Of a stretch of 64,000 nt of DNA, positions 30,612 through 40,561 are shown piece by piece. Position numbers and translations under genes: made by a program. The notes beneath the pieces are model-generated. The model saw only the letters and a list, made by a program, of their open reading frames with translations. It searched no databases and was not told the origin of the DNA. Source of the DNA: Xanthomonas fragariae. Lineage in GTDB: Bacteria; Pseudomonadota; Gammaproteobacteria; Xanthomonadales; Xanthomonadaceae. Every line of letters starts with the position of its first letter. The first letter of the stretch is position 1. Where the stretch lies: NCBI RefSeq assembly GCF_900183975.1, contig NZ_LT853882.1, forward strand, positions 434,001-498,000. Reading direction: 5' to 3'.

Positions 30612-30937
30612 GCCGATTGGCGGGCGTTTGTTTGGGCGACCTATCAGTTGCATGCACTGCTGTCGCCGCTGCGTTGAGTAAATAGAGTTTATGCGTCGAT
30701 GTCGATGTCGCTGCCCAAGCCTGAACTTTCCGCGTCCCGTCGACACGTACCAGCACGTCGGCCTGCTCCCGCAAGCGGGAGAAGCTGCCCGAAGCGCGGA
30801 TGAGACCACGCGCCTGAGCACAAGCCCCGCACATGTTGTGCAGTGCTCTTGACGTAAAGTCGGTGCCAACGTTGCGTGTTGTCCGCACGCGCTGCTTGCA
30901 CGTCAAACGTCTGCATCCAGCGCCGCCGTGGTGTCTG
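30612..30937. other. Gene-free stretch
   Basis: 326 bp between the IS4-derived element and the siderophore-interacting protein gene. I see no convincing reading frame, repeat or RNA gene; the small frames present have shadow-like composition. Confidence 0.5.
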
Positions 30938-31726
30938 TCAGCCGGCGGCTGACTCGGCCTTCCAATACCCCTTGGCCCGCACCGACGCCTTGTCCACGCC
31001 CAAATGCTCTTCGATAAACATGCGCATGGCACGGGCCCGCATCGATTCTGTGCCGATCCAGTAGAACGTGTCGCCGTCGTGCGGCTCGTAGTCGCGCAGG
31101 CCGTCTTCCAGCAAGGTGCTGCTGGCGGCATCGATGCCGTTGCGCTCCAACCAGTACACATCGACGTCGGCTGCAGTGACCAGATCCTGGCGCTCGGCGG
31201 CATCGGCGATTTCGATGAAGACTTCGGCATGCATGTCGGCGGGCATCGATTCCAGCCAGCGACCGATTGCCGGTAGCGCGGTGTCATCGCCGATCAGCAC
31301 GTAGTGATCGTAGTCGTCGGCGACCAGGAACGAACCGCGCGGGCCGCCGATCTTCAGCGTTTCGCCGGGCTGTGCTTGCGCCGCCCAACTGGATGCAATG
31401 CCGTCGCCATGCAGCACGAAGTCGATGCTCAGTTCGCCGCTCTGCGGGTCGAACGCGCGCGGTGTGTAGTCGCGGCCGGGCGAGGGCAGCGCGCCTTCGG
31501 CATAGCGCGGGCCTTCCGGTGTCATGGTCGGCAGCACGAAGGCGCCGTCGGCATTGGGGAAGAATACTTTGATGTGATCGTCCGGTGCCTGGCTTTGGAA
31601 GCCGGCAAGCTCGCTGCCGCCAAACACGATGCGGCGCATGTGCGGAGTCATCGATTCGCAGCGGACCACCAGCACGGAGCGCAGGGGCGGATCACGGCGG
31701 ATTTGGGTGTGGGTGTGTGCAGCCAT
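30938..31726 (-). CDS. Siderophore-interacting protein (FAD-dependent ferric reductase)
   Basis: 262 residues from ATG 31726. N-terminal FAD-binding barrel (RRIVFGGSELAGFQSQAPDDHIKVFFP; RDYTPRAFDPQSGELSIDFVLHG, whose RxYTxR motif binds FAD) and C-terminal NAD(P)H domain (GGPRGSFLVADDYDHYVLIGDDTALPAIGRWLE; FYWIGTESMRARAMRMFIEEHLG). This is the SIP/ViuB group that reduces ferric-siderophores in the cytoplasm to release iron. No Fur box recognised upstream. Confidence 0.9.
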   Translation of the reverse strand: MAAHTHTQIRRDPPLRSVLVVRCESMTPHMRRIVFGGSELAGFQSQAPDDHIKVFFPNADGAFVLPTMTPEGPRYAEGALPSPGRDYTPRAFDPQSGELSIDFVLHGDGIASSWAAQAQPGETLKIGGPRGSFLVADDYDHYVLIGDDTALPAIGRWLESMPADMHAEVFIEIADAAERQDLVTAADVDVYWLERNGIDAASSTLLEDGLRDYEPHDGDTFYWIGTESMRARAMRMFIEEHLGVDKASVRAKGYWKAESAAG

Positions 31727-31848
31727 GGTGGTGCGATTCCTGGAGTGCCGTGCAGATGTGTGGCGGGGTAGGGCACGAGCGAAGCGGCGTGCAGTTGCAT
31801 AACACGCTCTAGAGCAATGCTGCAACGCGGTTGGACATCGCGCGTTTT

Positions 31849-31879
31849 CATAATTACGTTATAGTTAATATGACATTAA
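31849..31879. promoter_or_regulatory. Candidate operator/promoter of the mdc operon
   Basis: Two adjacent AT-rich inverted repeats in otherwise GC-rich DNA: ATAA-N5-TTAT (31850-31862) and TTAAT-N5-ATTAA (31865-31879), 26 bp before the mdcA start. A plausible -35 box TTGGAC lies at 31831. These could bind the GntR-type regulator whose broken gene ends the cluster. Inference only. Confidence 0.35.
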
Positions 31880-31904
31880 TGGCTCAGCCCGATGAGGCAG
31901 CAGC

Positions 31905-33526
31905 ATGAGTCGACAGTGGGACACTCAGGCCGAAAGCCGGCGCCTGCTGCGCGCGGCCGCGCTCGCGCCGCAGGGGCGCGTCGTGGCTGCCGATGCTGTG
32001 GTTGCCCTGCTGGAAGCGGTGATCGAGCCGGGCGATCGCGTCTGCCTGGAAGGCAATAACCAGAAGCAGGCCGACTTCCTGGCGCGCTGCCTCACCGAAG
32101 TGGACCCGGCGCGCGTGCACGACGTGCACATGGTGCAGTCGGTGTTGTCGCTGGCCGCGCATCTGGACGTGTTCGAGCGCGGCATCGCCAAACGCCTGGA
32201 TTTCTCGTTCTCCGGCCCGCAGGCCGCGCGCCTGGCCGGGCTGGTCAGCGAGGGCCGCATCGAGATCGGTGCCACCCACACCTATCTGGAACTGTTCGGC
32301 CGCTACTTCATCGATCTGACCCCGCGCAGGCCGCCGACCGCCACGGCAATCTCTACACCGGCCCCAATACCGAAGACACGCCGGTGATCGTGGAGGCCAC
32401 CGCGTTCAAGGGCGGCATCGTGATTGCGCAGGTCAACGAGATTGTCGACACGCTGCCGCGCGTGGATATTCCGGCCGACTGGGTGGACTTTGTCACGCAG
32501 GCGCCCAAGCCCAATTACATCGAGCCGCTGTTCACCCGCGACCCGGCGCAGATCTCCGAGATCCAGGTGCTCATGGCGATGATGGCGATCAAGGGCATCT
32601 ACGCCGAATACGGTGTGGACCGGCTCAATCACGGCATCGGCTTCGACACTGCGGCAATCGAATTGCTGCTGCCCACCTATGCCGAATCGCTCGGACTGAA
32701 GGGCAAGATCTGCCGGCATTGGGCGCTTAATCCGCACCCGGCGCTGATCCCTGCGATCGAGTCGGGTTTCGTGCAATCGGTGCATGCGTTCGGCTCGGAA
32801 CTGGGCATGGAGACGTATATCGCCGCGCGCCCGGATGTGTTTTTCACCGGTGCCGACGGCAGCATGCGCTCCAACCGCGCGCTCTCGCAGACCGCCGGTT
32901 TATATGCCTGCGACATGTTCATCGGCTCCACCTTGCAGATCGATCTGCAGGGCAACAGCTCCACCGCCACGCGCGACCGCATCGCCGGCTTCGGCGGCGC
33001 GCCCAATATGGGCTCGGATGCGCGCGGCCACCGGCATGCCAGCGATGCGTGGCTCAAGTCCGGGCGCGAAGCGGCGCGACCGGGCGCAATGCCGCGTGGA
33101 CGCAAGCTGGTGGTGCAGATGGTGGAAACCTTTCGCGAGCACATGGCGCCGGCCTTCGTCGACAAGCTCGATGCGTGGGAGCTGGCCGAGCGCGCCAACA
33201 TGCTGCTGCCGCCGGTGATGATTTATGGCGACGACGTCAGCCATGTGCTGACTGAAGAAGGCATCGCCAACCTGTTGTTGTGCCGCAGCGCCTAAGAACG
33301 CGAACAGGCGATTCGCGGCGTGTCCGGTTACACCGCCGTCGGCCTGGGCCGGGACAAACGCATGGTCGAAAACCTGCGCGATCGCGGCGTCGTCAAGCGA
33401 CCGGAAGACCTGGGGATTCGTCCACGCGATGCCACGCGCGATCTGCTCGCCGCGCGCACGGTCAAGGATCTGGTGCGCTGGTCCGGTGGGTTGTACGACC
33501 CACCGAAACGTTTTCGCAATTGGTAG
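31905..33526 (+). pseudogene. mdcA: Malonate decarboxylase alpha subunit MdcA, two lesions
   Basis: MdcA transfers malonate onto the acyl carrier protein (acetyl-S-ACP:malonate ACP transferase). The N-terminal frame runs MSRQWDTQAESRRLL to about 32325, where one base is missing (CCCCGCGCAGG; one more G restores PAQAADRHGNLYTGP). The next frame continues VIVEATAFKGGIVIAQ to a TAA at 33293, where the same frame resumes at once with EREQAIRGVSGYTAVGLG to the true end at 33526. So there is a single-base deletion plus an in-frame nonsense codon (likely GAA to TAA). All conserved blocks are otherwise present. Start 31905 has GAGGCAG upstream. Confidence 0.9.
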
Positions 33527-33535
33527 GGGCACAGC

Positions 33536-33853
33536 ATGGAAACCCTGCGGTATCGCTTCGATGGCCGGCAAGACGCGCGCGCTGGGCTGGAACATGCGCT
33601 GGTCGGCGTGGTCGCCTCCGGCAATCTGGAAGTGCTGGTAGAGCGCGTGCCGCTCGATGGCGCGATGGAGGTCCAGATCCTCACCGCCGCACGCGGTTTC
33701 GGCGCGATCTGGCACGCAGTGTTGGATGACTTTGCCGCGCGCCACCGGCTGCGCAATGTGCACATCAGCATCAACGATGTCGGCGCTACGCCCGCGGTAG
33801 TGAGTTTGCGTCTGGAGCAGGCGATGGATGTGCTGCAGGGAGCCGACGCATGA
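33536..33853 (+). CDS. mdcC: Malonate decarboxylase acyl carrier protein (delta subunit)
   Basis: 105 residues, family length. This small ACP carries a triphosphoribosyl-dephospho-CoA group on a serine and shuttles malonyl/acetyl. LEHALVGVVASGNLEVLVE and the C-terminal INDVGATPAVVSLRLEQA are recognisable. Lies 9 bp after the mdcA stop. A 136-bp spacer to mdcD contains a short direct repeat (GCGCTGTCGGAGCG twice). Confidence 0.88.
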   Translation: METLRYRFDGRQDARAGLEHALVGVVASGNLEVLVERVPLDGAMEVQILTAARGFGAIWHAVLDDFAARHRLRNVHISINDVGATPAVVSLRLEQAMDVLQGADA

Positions 33854-33989
33854 GCCGCTGTCACCTCACGCAGGTCATCAGCGCTGTCGGAGCGAGCGCT
33901 GTCGGAGCGCGCCCGCGTGCGGAGGACCTTTTCGATAATGTCTGGATCGCGCACACGTGCGCGCCTGCCTACGGCGTCAGGAGCTACGC

Positions 33990-34910
33990 ATGAGCACCAC
34001 CGTCCCCATGACCGAGCGCAGCTATTACGAAGCCGACGCACGCGAACGCATCGACGGCTTGCTGGATGCCGGCAGCTTCCACGAACTCGTCGGCCCGCGC
34101 CGTCGGTTGATCAGCCCGCATTTGGCCCAGCTCGACACACCCGGCGCATTAGATGACGGCATCGTCGTCGGCGAAGGGGCACTGCGCGGTCGCAAGGTGG
34201 TGATCGCCGCGCAACAAGGCGCCTTTCTGGGCGGCGGCGTGGGCGAGGTGCACGGCGCCAAGCTCACCGGCTTACTCGAACGTGCCGCAGCCACGCAGCC
34301 GGCTGCGGTATTGCTGTTGCTCGACACCGGCGGCGTGCGCCTGCACGAAGCCAACGCCGGCTTGATCGCCATCTCCGAAATCATGCGCGCAATGTTGAAC
34401 GCCCGTGCCGCCGGCGTGCCGGTGCTGGCCTTGATCGGAAGCGGCAATGGCGCGTTCGGCGGCACGGGCATCGTGGCGCGCTGCTGTAGTGCGGTGATCA
34501 TGTCCGAAGAAGGCCGCCTGTCGCTGTCCGGCCCGGACGTTATCGAAACCGTGCGCGGCGTGGAAGAGTTCGACGCCCGCGACCGCGCATTGGTGTGGCG
34601 CGTCACCGGCGGCAAGCATCGCTATCTGCTTGGCGAAGCGCAGACCCTGGTGGCCGACCGCATCGCCGCGTTCGCCGATGCCGCGGTAACGGCGCTCGAC
34701 ACATGCGCAGAACCCGAAGGCGATGCCGCACTGCACACACTGGAGCGCGCGCATCGGCAATTGTCCGCGCGCATCGATGCCTATGGCGATTGCCGCGATG
34801 GTCTGCAGATTTGGAAGCACCAAGGCATCGTCGATGCGCAGCGCTTGCCGCTGTTGGATACCGAAGCTTTCCTCGCCGCGACCGCCGACCGGAGCGTTCC
34901 ATGGAACTGA
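33990..34910 (+). CDS. mdcD: Malonate decarboxylase beta subunit
   Basis: Biotin-independent malonyl-S-ACP decarboxylase, beta half; carboxyltransferase (crotonase-like) fold. 306 residues from ATG 33990 (ribosome site CAGGAG). Key blocks: GEGALRGRKVVIAAQQGAFLGGGVGEVHGAK, LLLDTGGVRLHEANAGLIAISE and GNGAFGGTGIVA (oxyanion-hole glycines). Overlaps mdcE by 10 bp, typical of the co-folding pair. Confidence 0.92.
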   Translation: MSTTVPMTERSYYEADARERIDGLLDAGSFHELVGPRRRLISPHLAQLDTPGALDDGIVVGEGALRGRKVVIAAQQGAFLGGGVGEVHGAKLTGLLERAAATQPAAVLLLLDTGGVRLHEANAGLIAISEIMRAMLNARAAGVPVLALIGSGNGAFGGTGIVARCCSAVIMSEEGRLSLSGPDVIETVRGVEEFDARDRALVWRVTGGKHRYLLGEAQTLVADRIAAFADAAVTALDTCAEPEGDAALHTLERAHRQLSARIDAYGDCRDGLQIWKHQGIVDAQRLPLLDTEAFLAATADRSVPWN

Positions 34911-35605
34911 GCCGACTGCTGGATCAGCTGTTTCCGCTCGGTCACGCCATCGCGCGCAACGATGATGTCCTCACCGGCAGCGCGACAACCGCGGCCGGGG
35001 AAGTCACCGTGATCGGCACCGCCAACACGCTGGAAGTAGGCGTGGACCACGCGCTTGCACTGGCTGCCACCGTGTTGGCGAGTACGCGCGCATATCTGCA
35101 GCGGCCGATCGTGATGCTGGCCGACACCGCCGGGCAGCGGCTTGCACGTCGCGATGAATTGCTAGGCATCAACGGGTATTTCGCGCATCTGGCGCGCTCG
35201 CTGAATCTGGCACGCACGCGTGGCGCGCGGCTGGTCACGTTGGTGTATGGCGAATCGGTCAGCGGTGGATTTCTGGCGTTCGGCTTGATGGCCGACCACA
35301 TCCACGCGCTGCCGGATGCGCAGATCCGCGTGATGGATCTGCGTGCGATGGCGCGTGTCACCAAACAATCGGTAGACACTTTGCAAGCGCTGAGCAAGAG
35401 CTCGCCGGTGTTCGCGCCGGGCGTGGAAAACTACGTGCGCATGGGCGCGGTGGAATCGCTGTGGGAGGGCGATCTGGCGCAGGCGCTGCTCGAAGCCTTG
35501 GCTGCGACCAGTCAAGGCGATCAGCGCCGCGCACTCGGCGCGCAGCGCGGCGGTCGCACCTTGGCGCGCGATGTCGCCGCCGCTGTGGCAGCAGGCGAGG
35601 GCTGA
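34901..35605 (+). CDS. mdcE: Malonate decarboxylase gamma subunit
   Basis: 234 residues; partner of MdcD in the decarboxylase complex. Carboxyltransferase fold with [47 protein letters not shown] and [31 protein letters not shown]. Start ATG 34901 lies inside the end of mdcD. Confidence 0.92.
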   Translation: MELSRLLDQLFPLGHAIARNDDVLTGSATTAAGEVTVIGTANTLEVGVDHALALAATVLASTRAYLQRPIVMLADTAGQRLARRDELLGINGYFAHLARSLNLARTRGARLVTLVYGESVSGGFLAFGLMADHIHALPDAQIRVMDLRAMARVTKQSVDTLQALSKSSPVFAPGVENYVRMGAVESLWEGDLAQALLEALAATSQGDQRRALGAQRGGRTLARDVAAAVAAGEG

Positions 35606-35607
35606 GG

Positions 35608-36249
35608 ATGGTCGGCCGCCACGCACTGGTGTGGTTGCGCGCCGATGCGCGTTGGCAGGCGCTGACGCCGGGCGCGCAGCTGCGGCTGCAGCAGTGGTTC
35701 GCTGCCGGATTGCCGGCAGTGGTGGCGCGTCGCGATGACGGCCAGGCACCCGGCACATTGCGGCTCGGAGTGCCGCTGCCGCCTGGCGAAGGCAAGCAGC
35801 GTCTGGCACTCATTGCCAGCAGTGGCGATATCGCGCGCATCACTGCACCCTTGCAGTTGGGTACGGTGATCGCACACGCACCCGGTGAGATGCAGGCCGC
35901 ATTGCGGGCCTTGCAGACGCAAACCCAAGCCAGTGCATTGCAGCCGCGTGTGTTCGGCAGCTTTGCATGGCAGGCGCTGACCGGCCTGGCGTACATACAC
36001 GCGCAGTCGGATCTGGATCTGTTGTGGTTCATCGAAACTGCCGAGCAAGCGCGTGCGGTGGTCGCACTGTTGCAACGCTGGGAACAACGCTACGGCCTGC
36101 GGGCAGACGGCGAATTGCTGCTGCCCGACGACAATGCAGTGAGCTGGCGCGAATACGCCGGCAACGCGCAACAGGTGTTGGTGAAATCCAATCACGGCTG
36201 TCGGTTGCTGCCGCGCACTGCAGTGTTTCCAGTGTGGAGCGCGGCATGA
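35608..36249 (+). CDS. mdcG: Phosphoribosyl-dephospho-CoA transferase
   Basis: 213 residues. Attaches the prosthetic group precursor to MdcC. Nucleotidyltransferase signature [24 protein letters not shown] (Gly-Ser ... Asp-x-Asp) near residue 115-140 and a C-terminal [17 protein letters not shown] segment ([16 protein letters not shown]). Starts 2 bp after mdcE and overlaps mdcB by four bases. Confidence 0.88.
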   Translation: MVGRHALVWLRADARWQALTPGAQLRLQQWFAAGLPAVVARRDDGQAPGTLRLGVPLPPGEGKQRLALIASSGDIARITAPLQLGTVIAHAPGEMQAALRALQTQTQASALQPRVFGSFAWQALTGLAYIHAQSDLDLLWFIETAEQARAVVALLQRWEQRYGLRADGELLLPDDNAVSWREYAGNAQQVLVKSNHGCRLLPRTAVFPVWSAA

Positions 36250-37247
36250 GCGTGGATGCGCGTCAGCAAACGGTTGGAGCGATGTCTTGCGGTGCCGCAC
36301 CGGACGAGGCGTTCGCAAGCAACGCTGCATTCGCAGCGCAGCCAGGGCCGCAGGATGCGTTTGCGCATGGTCGCGCCCCGCATGGTCCAACGCAATTCCA
36401 TCCATCCTCCATCAGCCAGGCCACTGCAAGCCGGTTAGCACATCGACTTGGCCGCCTTGCCGTCGGCGCTTTGCACGCTGAACTGACCTGCGCACCCAAA
36501 CCCGGTCTGGTCACACCGTTCGATACAGGCAGCCACACCGACATGGATGCCTCGACCTTTTTGCGCAGCCTGTTCGCATTGCGTGGCTATTTTGTCGCGG
36601 TTGCGCAAGCGGGCATCGACAACGCCCCGTTCGAACGACTACGTCAGCTCGGCATCGATGCCGAAACGGCGATGCTGCACGCCACCGGTGGCGTCAATAC
36701 CCATCGCGGCGCAATTTTCAGCCTGGGGCTGCTCACGGCACAGGCCGCACATCTGCGTGCCGCGTACAGGCGGCGTCTGTCAGGCGAAGCAGTCTGCAAC
36801 GGCGTGCAGCTTTGGCGCGATGCCTTGCAGGCCGCACCGTTGAATCCACACAGTCATGGTCAGCGCGTACGAGCGCATTACCAGATCAGCGGCGCTCGCG
36901 AACAGGCGGCAGCCGGCTATCCGTTGCTGCGCGAGATTGCGCTGCCATGTCTGCGCGCTGCGCGGACCAACGGCGCCACGCAGCAGGCCGCATTGGCGCA
37001 AACTTTGATGCACCTGGTTGCCGAGGTCGATGATCTCTCCCTGCTGCATCGTGGCGGGCGTGCAGGGTTGGCTTACGCCAGAGCGCAGGCACACGCGTTC
37101 CTTGCCGATGGCGGCATTACACAGCCGCAATGGCGCGAACGCCTCGACTGGGTTGGCAGGCAGTTCGTTGCACGTCGCCTGAGCCCGGGCGGCAGCGCCG
37201 ATCTGCTGGCCTGTGCGTGGTTCCTGCACCGCCAGGAGACGGCATGA
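36246..37247 (+). CDS. mdcB: Triphosphoribosyl-dephospho-CoA synthase
   Basis: 333 residues; makes the prosthetic group from ATP and dephospho-CoA (CitG family). The first 55 residues are low-complexity and unlike the family; the CitG-like core starts near 60: [63 protein letters not shown] and [23 protein letters not shown]. Start ATG 36246 overlaps the mdcG stop (ATGA). A later start is possible given the odd N-terminus. Confidence 0.85.
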   Translation: MSVDARQQTVGAMSCGAAPDEAFASNAAFAAQPGPQDAFAHGRAPHGPTQFHPSSISQATASRLAHRLGRLAVGALHAELTCAPKPGLVTPFDTGSHTDMDASTFLRSLFALRGYFVAVAQAGIDNAPFERLRQLGIDAETAMLHATGGVNTHRGAIFSLGLLTAQAAHLRAAYRRRLSGEAVCNGVQLWRDALQAAPLNPHSHGQRVRAHYQISGAREQAAAGYPLLREIALPCLRAARTNGATQQAALAQTLMHLVAEVDDLSLLHRGGRAGLAYARAQAHAFLADGGITQPQWRERLDWVGRQFVARRLSPGGSADLLACAWFLHRQETA

Positions 37248-37510
37248 ACACGCGCCGCCGGCTTGCAACCGCAAAGACACGGTCCATGCGTGCGCGCAGC
37301 AGCGTTGTCCTTCCCGCTGTCGCAGAAGCAAGTGTTCTTACCGTTGCAGTGGCAGATCCACAGCCGGCCTGCGCGCCTGGCAGTGTCGCCCTTCCCGCAG
37401 TCGCAGGAACAGGTGTCATTCTCCCGGTTGCGGAAGAAGGCGCCCGCAGGGCGGATGAGGGCAGTTTTCGCCCAAGGCGCATCGCTGCACCCAAGCAGGT
37501 CGCCTCATGA
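37244..37510 (+). other. Repeat-like spacer between mdcB and mdcH (88-codon frame, doubtful gene)
   Basis: An open frame starts in the mdcB stop (ATGA) and ends in the mdcH start (ATGA), which mimics coupling. However, the DNA contains a common Xanthomonas intergenic motif (CATTCTCCCGGTTGCGGAAG then AAGGCGCCCGCAGGGCGGATGAGGGC) and internal near-duplicates (TTCCCGCTGTCGCAG / TTCCCGCAGTCGCAG). The predicted peptide is Ala/Val/Arg-rich with no known domain. Probably an inserted intergenic repeat that happens to keep the frame open. Confidence 0.35.
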
Positions 37511-38427
37511 GCCTGGTGATGCTATGCTCAGGGCAAGGTGGTCAGCACGCCGAGATGTTCGCGCGGGTTGCTAACGTACCCGCTGCAGCCGCCGTGCTGG
37601 CTAGCGCAGACCAAGTGCTCGGCACGTCAGCGCAGACACTTGCCGCAGACCCAAGCTGCTATGCAAACGCTGTCGCACAGCCGCTGGTGTGTGCAGGCAC
37701 ATTGGCGCAATGGCAGGTAGTGCGCGAGCAACTCCCCACGCCGCTGCTGGTACTCGGCTACAGCGTCGGCGAGCTTGCCGCGCACGCAGTGGCTGGCAGC
37801 GTGGACATCGACACCTGCCTGCAGTTGGCCGCCACGCGCGCACGCTTTATGGATGCGGCCAGTCCAGACCATGCCGGATTGATGGCCGTCGTCGGCCTGC
37901 CGCGAGGTGTGCTTGAAACGCTATGCCGAACGCATGGTGCAGCGCTTGCCATCATCAACGGCGACGACCATGCCGTGCTCGGTGGCCCGCGCGATGCACT
38001 GCAAGCCCTTGGCGATGCTGCACAGTGGCAAGGCGCACGCATCACCCTGTTACCAGTGAGCGTGCCCGCGCATACGCCGTGGTTACGCGCGGCCGCCGAC
38101 GCCTTCGCCACAGAACTGAAGACCGCAAACATCACTGCGCCCAAGTTGCGCGTGCTTGCCGGTGTCGATGCTCGTGCGGTCACCACGCAGGCAGTGGTGA
38201 TCGACACATTGTCTGCGCAGATCGCACAGACCGTTCGCTTGCACGACGTGCTGGTGCAGGCCACCGAACGTGGCGCGCGCGCGTTCCTCGAACTTGGGCC
38301 CGGCAGCGCATTAGCGCGCCTGGCGCGCGAGGCTGTGCCGGACTGCCAAGCGCGTTCGGTGGACGAATTCCAGAGCATCCAAGGCGTTGTCGAGTGGGTC
38401 AACGCCGAGTGCGAGCGCGCGGCATGA
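37507..38427 (+). CDS. mdcH: Malonyl-CoA:ACP transacylase, MdcH-type
   Basis: 306 residues, FabD-like acyltransferase that loads the MdcC carrier with malonyl to start the decarboxylase cycle. CSGQGGQHAEMF at the N-terminus, active-site serine in LGYSVGELAAHAVAG near residue 85, and His in VSVPAHTPWLR near 190. Upstream mdcA being broken leaves this gene without its cycle partner. Confidence 0.9.
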   Translation: MSLVMLCSGQGGQHAEMFARVANVPAAAAVLASADQVLGTSAQTLAADPSCYANAVAQPLVCAGTLAQWQVVREQLPTPLLVLGYSVGELAAHAVAGSVDIDTCLQLAATRARFMDAASPDHAGLMAVVGLPRGVLETLCRTHGAALAIINGDDHAVLGGPRDALQALGDAAQWQGARITLLPVSVPAHTPWLRAAADAFATELKTANITAPKLRVLAGVDARAVTTQAVVIDTLSAQIAQTVRLHDVLVQATERGARAFLELGPGSALARLAREAVPDCQARSVDEFQSIQGVVEWVNAECERAA

Positions 38428-38514
38428 CGATCAAGCAAGTAGTGCACACGGCGTGAGCCTTGGGTGGCGGGTGGCCATCCGTGGTGCACGCGCACCAGGT
38501 GTCCGGGAGGGCGC

Positions 38515-39780
38515 ATGACCCCGCAAATTGCAACCATTCTCGGCTTGGTGATCATGTTCATCGCCGCCACCGCATTGCCCATCAACATGGGGGCTGTGGC
38601 CTTCGCGTTGGCGTTTGTCATCGGCGGTGTGTGGGTGGGGCTGCAGGGCAAGGAGGTGCTGGCCGGCTTTCCGGGCGACCTGTTCCTCACCCTGGTCGGC
38701 ATCACCTATCTGTTCGCCATCGCGCAGAAAAACGGCACCGTCGATCTGCTCGTACATTGGGCGGTGCGCGGGCGCATCGTGGCCATCCCGTGGGTGATGT
38801 TCGTCATCACCGGCCTGCTCACCACGTTCGGTGCGCTCGGGCCGGCGGCGGTGGCCATCATCGGCCCTGTGGCGCTGCGCTTTGCCAAGCAGTACCGCAT
38901 CAATCCGTTGATGATTGGCCTGTTGGTGATCCATGGCGCGCAAGGCGGCGGGTTTTCGCCGATCAGCGTGTATGGCGGCATCACCAACAAGGTGGTCGAA
39001 AAAGCCGGGCTGGACGTCGCCGAGATGGCGGTGTTTCTCACCAGTCTGGGCTTCAACCTGATGATGGCGATCATCTGCTTTTGCGCATTCGGTGGGCTCA
39101 AGCTGATGCGCCGGCAGGAACTGTCGCTGGCCGACGCGCACTACGTGCCGATGGCCGATGACCGGGCCTCCACGCGCCCAGTCGCGATCGAAGGCCATGG
39201 CTCGCTGGTTGCCGCTGGCGGCGGCAGATTGCCGGCCAATCCGCGCGCGCTGGACGCTGTGGCGCTCACCCCCGACCGGCTGATCACGCTGGGTGGCTTG
39301 CTCGGCCTGGGTATCGCCGCGCTGGTCTACAACCTCAACGTCGGGCTGGTGTCGATCACTGTCGCCGTGGCGCTTGCGCTGATCTGGCCCAACGCGCAAA
39401 AGGGCGCGGTGGACTACATCGGCACCGGTGTGTCGCACATCGGCATGCCGCTATTGGGCGCGCTGCTGCTGTGCTATGTCGGCGGCATCGTCTCCGCATT
39501 CGCCTCATCGGCGGCGGTGCTCGGTGCCACCATTCCACTGGCGGTGCCGTTCCTGATGCAGGGCCAGCTCGGCGCGGCCGGGGTAATCTGCGCGCTCGCG
39601 GTGTCGTCCACCATCGTCGATGTCAGCCCGTTTTCGACCAACGGCGCACTGGTGGTGGCTTCGGCCGCGAAAGGGGAGCGCGACGCGCTGTTCCGCCGCT
39701 TCCTGGTCTACAGCGGACTGGTGGTGCTGCTTGGGCCGCTGGTGGCCTGGCTGCTGTTGGTGGTGCCGAGCTGGCTGTGA
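38515..39780 (+). CDS. MatC-like dicarboxylate (malonate) carrier
   Basis: 421-residue inner-membrane transporter with about eleven hydrophobic segments, beginning MTPQIATILGLVIMF. The N-terminal half matches the dicarboxylate carrier MatC family (ALPINMGAVAFALAFVIGG; GDLFLTLVGITYLFAIAQKNGTVD; LLVIHGAQGGGFSPISVYG). Position at the end of the mdc cluster argues for malonate uptake. Ribosome site GGGAGG lies 5 bp before ATG 38515. Confidence 0.82.
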   Translation: MTPQIATILGLVIMFIAATALPINMGAVAFALAFVIGGVWVGLQGKEVLAGFPGDLFLTLVGITYLFAIAQKNGTVDLLVHWAVRGRIVAIPWVMFVITGLLTTFGALGPAAVAIIGPVALRFAKQYRINPLMIGLLVIHGAQGGGFSPISVYGGITNKVVEKAGLDVAEMAVFLTSLGFNLMMAIICFCAFGGLKLMRRQELSLADAHYVPMADDRASTRPVAIEGHGSLVAAGGGRLPANPRALDAVALTPDRLITLGGLLGLGIAALVYNLNVGLVSITVAVALALIWPNAQKGAVDYIGTGVSHIGMPLLGALLLCYVGGIVSAFASSAAVLGATIPLAVPFLMQGQLGAAGVICALAVSSTIVDVSPFSTNGALVVASAAKGERDALFRRFLVYSGLVVLLGPLVAWLLLVVPSWL

Positions 39781-39839
39781 TCCGGCCCGCGTTCGGCGGG
39801 GCCGGGGGATGCCTCACCTGCCGTGACCCTCGCTCCTGA

Positions 39840-40295
39840 TTAGCGCACTGCCAAAAAGCGCGTACCGCTTTACTGAGGAAGTGGCCGAGCGCCTGCGTCA
39901 GAAGATCTACGACTACGCGCTGCCATCGGGCGAATGGATCGACGAACCGGCCCTGGCCGAAGAACTCGGCATCAGCCGTACTCCTTAACAATTATCTGGT
40001 CCACGAAACCGTGCAGCGTTACGCAGGCAATCCGTGGTTGATCCGGGTCACCCATGATCTGCATCGCATCCTGAAAATGCACCGCGGCCGACAGCTGCCG
40101 ACGCCGGAGCGCATGGCGCCGTCGATGGCGGGACATCGCGAGCTGATGGCGTGTGTGCGACGCGGCGACGCAGAAGGTGCGGAGCGGACGATGCACACGC
40201 ATCTGTTGAGTCAAGGGCAGGCGTTGGCAGCGTATGTGGCGGCGGGAGGAATGTTGAATGTGCCCGCGCCGCTGCCGCGGGCGGGTGGAGTGTAG
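39840..40295 (+). pseudogene. GntR/FCD-family regulator, internal deletion
   Basis: The N-terminal winged-helix start is present (KSAYRFTEEVAERLRQKIYD then EWIDEPALAEELGISRTP) and stops at a TAA at 39986. The following DNA resumes in the FCD effector-binding domain (ETVQRYAGNPWLIRVTHDLHR ... GHRELMACVRRGDAEGAERTM) to 40295. Roughly a hundred residues joining the two are missing. By position this was the malonate-responsive regulator of the mdc operon (MdcY-type). No good start codon could be chosen. Confidence 0.78.
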
Positions 40296-40561
40296 TTGTT
40301 GGTGCATCGTTTATAGGGGCCAACCGGCGTACGGCAGATGCTCGAACGCGTTTCCCTGCCCCCCTTGGGGACAGGCTCCCCTTCATGGGGAGAACGAAGC
40401 CAAACGAATCGGCCACAGTGAAACGGCCAGGGTGCCGTCGAAATTGAAGATGGAGCAGTGCAGCCATCGCGACGCAAAATGTCAGCGCGTCATAGCCTAC
40501 CCAAGGCCGCTCACGCGCCGCACCCACCCACACCCACACATGTGTGCGCAGATGGTGCGAT
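40296..40561. other. Intergenic stretch
   Basis: No gene seen. Contains an inverted-repeat motif near 40350-40396 (CCCTGCCCCCC ... CTCCCCTTCATGGGGAG) related to the hairpin at 17619-17664. Confidence 0.45.
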
